From contig JAFDHS010000073.1 of NCBI GenBank assembly GCA_019308655.1, positions 1-12,174 on the forward strand: a stretch of DNA of 12,174 nt. The letters run 5' to 3'. Source of the stretch: Deltaproteobacteria bacterium (GTDB lineage: Bacteria; Desulfobacterota; Desulfobacteria; Desulfobacterales; JAFDHS01). The notes under the pieces were generated by a model that searched no databases, was not told the DNA's origin, and saw only the letters and a list, made by a program, of their open reading frames with translations. The position numbers and the translations under genes were made by a program. Shown in pieces: positions 7,575 through 12,174 of this stretch (the stretch's first letter is position 1; every line of letters starts with the position of its first letter).

Positions 7575-8446
7575 TTTGTGACTTCAGTTCCAATGCCGCT
7601 GTCTGTAAATAGTTCTAAAAGTAATGCATGGCGTTTTGCGCCATTTATTATCTGCACTTTTTTAACACCGTTTTCAAGTGCATCCAAAGCACACTCGATT
7701 TTTGGGATCATTCCCCCTGAAATGGTCTTGTCTTCGACCATCTTCCGGATGGTCTTTGCATCCATGGAGGATATCAGGGAACCGGCGGAATCAAGGACAC
7801 CATCTACGTCCGTAAGAAGAACAAGACGCCCTGCTGAAAGTGCAATTGCCAATTTTGCCGCCACCAGATCCGCATTTATGTTGTATGTTTCACCGGACTC
7901 TCCCGCACCGACCGGAGCGACAATAGGAATGAATCCCTGTTCCGTAAGGGTATTTATAATATCAGGATTGATATGTGTAACTTCTCCCACCAACCCCGGA
8001 TCAATAATTTCAGGCGGTTCGCTCTTGTTTTCCTGATGCAGGATCTGAAGCTTCTTTGCAGTGATCAGCCCTCCATCCTTGCCGCTTAACCCGACGGCCT
8101 TGCCTCCCTGTTGGTTTATCTGAGCGACGATTGCCTTGTTTACCTTGCCGCCGAGGACCATCTCCACTACGTCCATGGTCGGTTGGTCCGTAAGGCGCAT
8201 TCCCCTTACAAACCTGGGACGTATGCCCATCCGGTCAAGAACCAAGTTGATCTGAGGCCCTCCGCCATGTACCACAACAGGATTAAGACCGACAAACTTC
8301 ATTAAGGTAATGTCCCTGGCAAAATCCTCCTTCAACTGTTCATCCACCATGGCATGACCGCCATATTTGATAACAATTGTCATGCCGTAGAAACGGCGTA
8401 TATAAGGCAGTGCCTCTATCAGTATGTCCGCTACATTCGGAATCAT
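7571..8446 (-). CDS. argB: Acetylglutamate kinase (probably arginine-feedback type)
   Basis: Phosphorylates N-acetylglutamate, the second step of arginine synthesis. The 291-residue protein shows IKYGGHAM (26-33), VHGGGPQI (59-66) and GLSGKDGGL (119-127), typical of the amino-acid kinase fold. An N-terminal helix of about 20 residues (EALPYIRRFYG at 11-21) precedes the first strand. In the arginine-sensitive hexameric enzymes, such as that of Thermotoga maritima, this helix interlocks dimers, whereas the short E. coli enzyme lacks it. Feedback inhibition by arginine is therefore likely, by inference. The ribosome site is weak. A repeat-rich 111-nt spacer separates it from hslU, and its stop overlaps the argD start. 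Confidence 0.95.
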   Translation of the reverse strand: MIPNVADILIEALPYIRRFYGMTIVIKYGGHAMVDEQLKEDFARDITLMKFVGLNPVVVHGGGPQINLVLDRMGIRPRFVRGMRLTDQPTMDVVEMVLGGKVNKAIVAQINQQGGKAVGLSGKDGGLITAKKLQILHQENKSEPPEIIDPGLVGEVTHINPDIINTLTEQGFIPIVAPVGAGESGETYNINADLVAAKLAIALSAGRLVLLTDVDGVLDSAGSLISSMDAKTIRKMVEDKTISGGMIPKIECALDALENGVKKVQIINGAKRHALLLELFTDSGIGTEVTK

Positions 8447-8461
8447 AATTTTTAAAAAGTG

Positions 8462-8565
8462 TAAAGTGACTAAAGTGATCTAAAGTGCCTAAAGTTGAGG
8501 TATGCTGTCAATTTTATATAAAAAAAGACGGAGCGAAGCGACTTCATTAACTTTAGCTCACTTTA
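8462..8565. repeat. TAAAGTG short tandem array with distal inverted arm
   Basis: On the plus strand four head-to-tail units start at 8462, 8471, 8481 and 8490: TAAAGTGAC, TAAAGTGATC, TAAAGTGCC and TAAAGTT. A reverse-complement arm, AACTTTAG-CTCACTTTA (8549-8565), could pair with the last two units (8481-8496). The 52 nt between the arms are AT-rich and include the phrase GGAGCGAAGCGACTTC (8530-8545). The arm overlaps the last codons and TGA stop of hslU. The spacer may act as the hslU mRNA 3' end or as a leader for argB, or be a degenerate dispersed element. No transposase is linked. Confidence 0.6.
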
Positions 8566-9931
8566 TATACCTGCTGAGATCTTCGTCCTTGACGATATCT
8601 TTCAATTTGCTTTCTACATATTCAGCGTCGATGACGACCTTTTCCCCCTTCATATCGGGTGCCTCAAAAAGAATATCTTCAAGCAGACATTCCATGAGGG
8701 TATGAAGTCTTCTTGCGCCGATATTCTCCGTACGGCTGTTAACTTCTTCCGCTATTCTCGAAATATCTTCAACGGCACTGTCTTCAAAGACCACATCAAC
8801 ACCCTCTGTCCTTAAAAGCGCCATATATTGAATGAGGAGGGCATTTTTCGGTTCAGTCAATATTCGTACAAACTCTGCCTGACCAAGGGAGTTGAGTTCC
8901 ACCCGGATCGGAAACCTTCCCTGAAGTTCAGGGATCAAATCCGACGGTTTGCTCATGTGAAAAGCACCCGCGGCGACAAACAGGATATGGTCCGATTTTA
9001 CAGGGCCGTACTTGGTGGTCACAGTGGTACCCTCCACTATGGGGAGGAGATCCCTTTGCACGCCTTCCCTTGAAACATCAGGTCCGTGACCGCGTTCAGC
9101 TCCTGCTATCTTGTCGATCTCATCAAGAAAAATAATCCCGGATTGCTCGACTTTTTCAATTGCCTGCTTTACGACCTTATCCATATCAACAAGGTTCTGG
9201 GCTTCCTCCTTTGCCAGAATCTCCATGGCCTCGGACACTTTTACCTTTCGCCTTTTGGTACTCTTTGGAAAAAGTCCGCCGAACATATCCTTTAAATTGA
9301 CGCCCATCTCTTCCATGCCGACATTGGAGAAAACCTCCACCACAGGCATAGACCGTTCCGAAACATCAAGGTCTACATAACGATTGTCCAGTTTCCCATC
9401 GGCAAGCATGGTACGAAGTTTTTCTCTTGTAGAGGGAGTTTCACTGATCTTTGGCTCTACAATCTCAAATTGGGGTTCTTTGGATTCCTCATTCTTGGGA
9501 ACTCGCTGGTCGTTCGATTTGGGAAGCAATAAGTCCAGGAGCCTTTCTTCTGCAATATGCCTTGCTTTATCCTTAATCGCTTCCTGCTCTTGTGATTTAA
9601 CGGAATTTACAGTAACTTCCAATAAATCCCTTACCATCGATTCAACGTCCCGGCCTATATATCCAACTTCTGTAAATTTGGAGGCTTCAACTTTAAAAAA
9701 CGGCGAATCCGTAAATTTGGAAAGTCGCCTGGCTATCTCGGTCTTACCTACGCCTGTGGGACCGATGAGTATGACGTTTTTCGGTGTAATTTCGTCACGA
9801 AGCTCTTCCGGTACCTGTTTTCTGCGCCATCGGTTCCTCAAGGCAATGGCAACCGAACGTTTTGCCTTGTGTTGACCTATTATATATTTATCAAGTTCTT
9901 TAACGATTTCAGCCGGTTTCAGGTCACTCAT
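8558..9931 (-). CDS. hslU: HslU, ATPase/unfoldase subunit of HslUV protease
   Basis: AAA+ hexameric ring that binds, unfolds and feeds proteins into the HslV chamber in the cytosol. The 457-residue product has the Walker A motif GPTGVGKT (57-64), the pore loop GYIG (90-93) that grips substrate, the Walker B motif IIFLDEID (266-273), an arginine-finger-like ELQGRF (335-340) and sensor 2 GARRLHT (406-412). The inserted I-domain spans about residues 110-240 and has a polar, variable centre. The C-terminus EDLSRYIK matches the family tail that docks into HslV. The order hslV-hslU with a 41-nt spacer is the common one. The stop codon lies within an inverted-repeat arm shared with the downstream spacer. 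Confidence 0.97.
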   Translation of the reverse strand: MSDLKPAEIVKELDKYIIGQHKAKRSVAIALRNRWRRKQVPEELRDEITPKNVILIGPTGVGKTEIARRLSKFTDSPFFKVEASKFTEVGYIGRDVESMVRDLLEVTVNSVKSQEQEAIKDKARHIAEERLLDLLLPKSNDQRVPKNEESKEPQFEIVEPKISETPSTREKLRTMLADGKLDNRYVDLDVSERSMPVVEVFSNVGMEEMGVNLKDMFGGLFPKSTKRRKVKVSEAMEILAKEEAQNLVDMDKVVKQAIEKVEQSGIIFLDEIDKIAGAERGHGPDVSREGVQRDLLPIVEGTTVTTKYGPVKSDHILFVAAGAFHMSKPSDLIPELQGRFPIRVELNSLGQAEFVRILTEPKNALLIQYMALLRTEGVDVVFEDSAVEDISRIAEEVNSRTENIGARRLHTLMECLLEDILFEAPDMKGEKVVIDAEYVESKLKDIVKDEDLSRYIK

Positions 9932-9972
9932 TCCTATTCCTATACGCTTTGCACTTTGTTTGGGGAGTGCTG

Positions 9973-10506
9973 CTAAAGTTCTTCTATGGTTACAGAATCA
10001 TTTGTATATACACACATGGAGCAGGCTATTTTCATAGATTCTTCCACAATACCCCGGGCATCCAAATCCGTATGATTCAAAAGGGCCGTTGCCGCAGCCT
10101 GAGCACCGACACTCCCTGATCCTATACTTATATATCCCTCATCAGGTTCGATAACGTCACCATTTCCTGATATAAGGAAGATTTTGGATTCATCCACGGC
10201 TATCATTATGGCCTCTAACCGCCTTAAGTACTTGTCCGTTCGCCAGTCCTTCGCCAGTTCAACAGCAGCTCTTGTAAGGTTTCCATTAAAACGCTCAAGT
10301 TTTTTTTCCAGGCGGTCAAAAAGATTCAAAGCATCTGCCGTCGCACCTGCGAACCCTACTATGATTTTGTCATTGTAAATTCTTCTTACTTTTTTGGCAT
10401 GGTGCTTTATGATGGTACTACCCAAGGTAACCTGACCGTCACCGGCAACTGCTATCTTCCCTTTATGCCGGACAGCCAGAATTGTTGTTCCATGAAAATT
10501 CGTCAT
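9973..10506 (-). CDS. hslV: HslV, peptidase subunit of HslUV protease
   Basis: Proteasome-beta-like N-terminal nucleophile hydrolase that degrades proteins delivered by HslU. The 177-residue protein aligns with E. coli HslV from TTILAVRHKG onward, including AGDGQVTLG (21-29, D23 equals mature Asp17), KKVRR (38-42, K39 equals Lys33), AVELAKDWRTDKYLRRLEA (81-99) and SIGSGS (127-132). It differs at the start: MTNFHG precedes the TT pair, whereas E. coli begins directly at MTT. Thr7 would need processing to become the N-terminal nucleophile, or Thr2 could be exposed by methionine removal. The ribosome site is weak (AAGGGG about 14 nt upstream). It is probably first in the hslVU-arg transcript; I found no convincing promoter or heat-shock operator. 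Confidence 0.95.
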   Translation of the reverse strand: MTNFHGTTILAVRHKGKIAVAGDGQVTLGSTIIKHHAKKVRRIYNDKIIVGFAGATADALNLFDRLEKKLERFNGNLTRAAVELAKDWRTDKYLRRLEAIMIAVDESKIFLISGNGDVIEPDEGYISIGSGSVGAQAAATALLNHTDLDARGIVEESMKIACSMCVYTNDSVTIEEL

Positions 10507-10530
10507 ATTCTTTGTTTACCGCCCCTTAAA

Positions 10531-10547
10531 TTCTGTACAAAACAGAA
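10531..10547. promoter_or_regulatory. Operator-like palindrome before hslV
   Basis: TTCTGT-ACAAA-ACAGAA is a perfect 6-bp inverted repeat with a 5-nt centre, 25-41 nt upstream of the hslV ATG. The position fits a repressor site or short hairpin in the hslV leader. It resembles a LexA-type CTGT...ACAG pair, but the spacing (5 rather than 8 nt) is wrong, so no regulator is assigned. Confidence 0.35.
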
Positions 10548-10635
10548 GCTGCCCGAACTAAATGTTCAGGTTTAATAGCCGCTCTACAGCTTAACATCCG
10601 TCGAACTGATGGTACTTATTGCTTTTTTAAAGTAT

Positions 10636-10670
10636 CCGGTCATCTCCAATATAAATAAAGAAATGACCGG
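10636..10670. repeat. 8-bp inverted repeat CCGGTCAT/ATGACCGG
   Basis: Perfect 8-bp arms at 10636-10643 and 10663-10670 are separated by 19 AT-rich bases. On the minus strand the hairpin is followed by a mixed AT stretch with an A-run rather than a U-run. On the plus strand a T6 run lies 7 nt upstream of it. It is thus not a clear terminator on either strand. It is the strongest hairpin in the spacer upstream of hslV. Confidence 0.55.
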
Positions 10671-10756
10671 GCACCTGGGTCTTGTTACCCATAGCTATTC
10701 TTTCAGCAAACGACTCATGTCGGAGTTACATAAACTGATTTCAGGCGGAAATCACT

Positions 10757-11049
10757 TTATGAAGCCATGCGTGTCCTTTTCTTAAGTCTGCTTATTCGAT
10801 GGCGAAAAATAGTCGCCATCTTTGAGTCCTTTTCCTTTAAAGCAGCTTCCCGCTTTACCTTCAGTTTTTTGATCTTTTGTTTTATTTCACGGGTCGAAGC
10901 GTCGGCCTTTTTTTCGTCCTCGGTAATCCCTCTGGCTTCATACCATGGGTACCGGTAATTTCTTCCATCTCCATCGCTACTTCCCGAAGTTCGGTAGCGG
11001 TCATTTTTCCCAAAGGCTTTTCCTTGGTCTCCTTTTGTTTTTCACCCAT
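10757..11049 (-). pseudogene. Broken small basic protein gene with Rho_N-like N-terminus (frameshift plus deletion)
   Basis: From the ATG at 11047-11049, preceded by AAGGAG 11 nt upstream, the frame reads 55 residues to a TAA at 10882. It includes LGKMTATELREVAMEMEEIT and GTHGMK, which resembles a Rho N-terminal (SAP-like) helix-turn-helix. After GMK the homology moves to the -1 frame, which continues EARGITEDEKKADAS and a lysine/arginine-rich tail ending SRLKKRTRMAS with TAA at 10757-10759. The KxEELxxxIK part of the domain is missing at the junction near 10937-10943. A net loss of about 31 nt (1 mod 3) would explain both facts. The downstream frame has no ATG of its own. The intact form would be roughly a 105-residue nucleic-acid-binding-like protein; family assignment is from memory. 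An assembly error is the main alternative. Confidence 0.7.
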
Positions 11050-11086
11050 ATTCGGTTGATCTCCTTATCTGCAACACTCTCGTTTA

Positions 11087-11092
11087 ATTATA
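11087..11092 (-). promoter_or_regulatory. TATAAT box before the broken Rho_N-like gene
   Basis: A perfect minus-strand -10 hexamer TATAAT lies just downstream of the hairpin at 11103-11122 and 38-43 nt before the ATG of the broken gene. The hexamer 17 nt upstream (TTTATT) is a poor -35, so the promoter would be weak or use an activator. The predicted start near 11080 leaves a short leader containing the AAGGAG ribosome site. Confidence 0.3.
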
Positions 11093-11122
11093 AAAACACA
11101 AACGGAGGCAATAAAGCCCCCG
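11090..11122. terminator. Rho-independent terminator, possibly bidirectional
   Basis: On the minus strand CGGGGGC-TTTATT-GCCTCCG forms a 7-bp stem with one G-U pair (11103-11122), followed by the T-rich TTTGTGTTTTTAT. This fits termination of the coaBC-udg transcript 118-137 nt after the udg stop. On the plus strand the same hairpin has one A-C mismatch but is followed by CC and T7, so it could also stop plus-strand transcripts. Confidence 0.6.
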
Positions 11123-11149
11123 CCTTTTTTTAATACGCCCTTAACCTTC

Positions 11150-11193
11150 TTTAGTTAATAATATTTTTTAACTAAATCATTGGATAATGTCAA
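11150..11193 (-). promoter_or_regulatory. TTGACA promoter candidate overlapped by a perfect palindrome
   Basis: The minus strand has a consensus -35 TTGACA (11188-11193), a 17-nt spacer and a partial -10 TAAAAA (11165-11170). A perfect 9-bp inverted repeat, TTTAGTTAA (11150-11158) and TTAACTAAA (11168-11176), covers the -10 and predicted start. That is the layout of a repressor operator. The terminator hairpin lies only about 30-50 nt downstream of the predicted start, so any transcript may be short or attenuated. The AT-rich context weakens the call. Confidence 0.4.
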
Positions 11194-11239
11194 TAGCTAT
11201 TTGTTAGTTTCGCTCTCTCTTTCATAATATTTCCAATAG

Positions 11240-11944
11240 TTATCCGTTTTCTTGATAGGCTTTCATCAATTTCTTCATGTCTTCCCATACGTCCCGTTTT
11301 TTATTGGGATATCTAAGAAGATATGCAGGATGATAGGTGGGAATGAGTTTTATGCCGTTGTAACTATGAAAGTGCCCTCTGAGCCTGGAAACGGATTCTT
11401 TTGAATTAAGGAGCGTCTGAGCGGCAAATGTCCCAAGGGTACATATGAAATCAGGCTTTATGAACATGATCTGGCGTTTTAAAAAAGGTGAACAGGCCTT
11501 TATCTCATCAGGCATGGGATTTCTGTTTCCAGGCGGTCTGCACTTTATAATATTGCAGATATAAACCGAATCCCGCGAAAGATTTATGGCCTGTATTATC
11601 TTTGTAAGAAGGTTACCGGCAGCACCGACAAAAGGCTCGCCTGTCTCATCTTCCTTATGGCCGGGCGCTTCGCCTACAAATACAAGTCTCGCCTTGGGGT
11701 CTCCTGCTCCAAAAACAATATTTTTACGACTGGTATAGAGGTTACAGCGGCGGCAATCGCCAAGATCCATACGAATGGTTTCCAGCGTCTCAGAGGAAGA
11801 AACGTTTTTATTCCCCCAACGGTTAAGTGTTTCAAGGCTTTTTTTTGAACAGTCCAATCCCCTGCACCCGGTTTCCGCCAGAAACCGAAGGTAGGTATTG
11901 ATTTCTTCAGTCAGCGCGACAAAAGTTTCTTTATTTTCCGGCAT
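11240..11944 (-). CDS. Uracil-DNA glycosylase, family 4 (4Fe-4S)
   Basis: Removes uracil arising from cytosine deamination, starting base-excision repair. The 234-residue protein has the family-4 motif GEAPGHKEDETGEPFVG (91-107), the central CNIIKCRPPGNRNP (130-143) and HPAYLLR (205-211), which inserts into the DNA minor groove. Four cysteines spaced as in iron-sulfur UDGs are C64 and C67 (GDCRRC), C135 and C151. About 50 N-terminal residues precede the catalytic domain, more than in the short thermophile enzymes, as in many proteobacterial versions annotated as DNA polymerase-like UDG. The ATG lies 13 nt after the coaBC stop with AGGA upstream, so the two are cotranscribed. A terminator follows downstream. 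Confidence 0.93.
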   Translation of the reverse strand: MPENKETFVALTEEINTYLRFLAETGCRGLDCSKKSLETLNRWGNKNVSSSETLETIRMDLGDCRRCNLYTSRKNIVFGAGDPKARLVFVGEAPGHKEDETGEPFVGAAGNLLTKIIQAINLSRDSVYICNIIKCRPPGNRNPMPDEIKACSPFLKRQIMFIKPDFICTLGTFAAQTLLNSKESVSRLRGHFHSYNGIKLIPTYHPAYLLRYPNKKRDVWEDMKKLMKAYQENG

Positions 11945-11957
11945 CGTATCCGTCCTA

Positions 11958-12174
11958 TCAACAGATTCTCAATATACGGTCTAAGAGAATATGTGCAACA
12001 GCATCTTTTTCCATTTCAGGGAGATCTTCTTTTGTTCCGTCCTTATAAAACAGGATCACTTTGTTGGTCTCCGTTCCGAAACCGGAACGGGGTTGATTTA
12101 CAAGGTTGCCGACAATAATATCGAGATTTTTTTCAAAAAGTTTCTTTCCGGCATTCTTTTCAAGGTCTTCAGTC
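11958..12174 (-). CDS. coaBC: Bifunctional phosphopantothenoylcysteine decarboxylase/phosphopantothenate-cysteine ligase, C-terminal part
   Basis: Only the last 72 codons and the TGA stop are in the window; the gene continues beyond its right edge. The segment KNLDIIVGNLVNQPRSGFG followed by TNKVILFYKDG aligns by eye with the end of E. coli CoaBC (NLDLICANDV...GFNSDNNALHLFWQDG). This belongs to the CoaB synthetase domain, which joins cysteine to 4'-phosphopantothenate using CTP in coenzyme A synthesis. The tail ends AHILLDRILRIC, close to the usual family terminus, so the 3' end looks intact. Whether the N-terminal CoaC domain is fused cannot be seen here. The udg gene starts 13 nt downstream. 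Confidence 0.88.
   Translation of the reverse strand, partial: TEDLEKNAGKKLFEKNLDIIVGNLVNQPRSGFGTETNKVILFYKDGTKEDLPEMEKDAVAHILLDRILRIC

Larger units (their letters stand above)
10507..10756. other. Gene-free spacer upstream of hslV with several inverted repeats
   Basis: No credible protein gene lies in these 250 nt. Short inverted repeats stand out: TGATTTC/GAAATCA (10736-10754), just after the broken gene's stop; TGGGT/ACCCA (10676-10691); CCGGTCAT/ATGACCGG (10636-10670); GAAC-N5-GTTC (10555-10567); and TTCTGT-N5-ACAGAA (10531-10547). It should contain the hslV promoter and perhaps the 3' end of the preceding unit. A structured leader or small RNA is possible but not shown. I recognise no known riboswitch, tmRNA or 6S RNA consensus. 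Confidence 0.5.

Noticed and set aside
8479..8511. TTGACA on the minus strand (8506-8511) as an argB promoter
   Set aside because: No acceptable -10 lies 16-18 nt downstream; the best match (TTTAGA) is about 21 nt away, inside the repeat array.
9384..9875. Long plus-strand ORF of 163 codons opposite hslU
   Set aside because: Antisense shadow of a well-conserved gene; serine-rich composition from reverse-complemented codons and no family resemblance.
10555..10567. GAAC-N5-GTTC as a Gram-positive-type LexA box
   Set aside because: The known box has four central bases, and no SOS gene follows; kept only as a generic palindrome.
10584..10643. 19-codon minus-strand ORF (MTGYFKKAISTISSTDVKL)
   Set aside because: GGAG touches the ATG with no spacing, the ORF sits on an inverted-repeat arm, and nothing recognisable is encoded.
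10630..10695. Short minus-strand ORF beginning MGNKTQVPGHFF
   Set aside because: About 21 codons, no convincing ribosome site, and it runs through the hairpin at 10636-10670.
10930..10950. Programmed -1 frameshift in the Rho_N-like gene
   Set aside because: No slippery heptamer or downstream stimulator is evident at the junction, and part of the domain is missing, so a deletion explains it better.

Overview
The window looks like a chromosomal housekeeping segment of a Desulfobacterota (deltaproteobacterial) genome, most plausibly a Desulfobacterales-type sulfate reducer. This rests on the gene order hslV-hslU-argB-argD-argF-argG-argH, the small lipoprotein after argH, a small Rho_N-like basic protein, and overall protein character; no database search was possible. 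Every convincing gene, including the tRNA, is on the minus strand, so transcription runs from high to low coordinates.

Right end (11958-12174 and 11240-11944): the last 72 codons of coaBC (coenzyme A biosynthesis), then a family-4 iron-sulfur uracil-DNA glycosylase. Next comes a 190-nt spacer with a TTGACA promoter candidate overlapped by a perfect 9-bp palindrome, a GC-rich terminator hairpin and a TATAAT box. It leads into a small basic-protein gene (10757-11049) that is visibly broken: its halves lie in different reading frames and about 31 nt of a Rho_N-like domain appear to be missing. A 250-nt gene-free stretch with several inverted repeats (10507-10756) follows.

Middle (2281-10506): hslV and hslU (ATP-dependent HslUV protease), then argB, argD, argF, argG and argH. 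These cover acetylglutamate phosphorylation, acetylornithine transamination and the three steps from ornithine to arginine. A short-repeat array lies between hslU and argB and its inverted arm runs over the hslU stop codon. A small FN3-like lipoprotein follows argH.

Left end (5-2251): folK (folate synthesis), a membrane-anchored YHS-like metal-binding protein, talC (transaldolase), pgsA (phosphatidylglycerol synthesis) and tRNA-Gly(GCC), which has its own near-consensus sigma-70 promoter. Several junctions are 4-nt ATGA overlaps (argB/argD, folK/YHS, talC/pgsA), suggesting translational coupling in a long, probably multi-promoter transcription unit.

I see no defence locus, CRISPR array, phage or transposase. 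The points most worth a second look are the broken Rho_N-like gene, the structured spacer before hslV, the TAAAGTG repeat array, the HslV N-terminus and the shortened FN3 lipoprotein.
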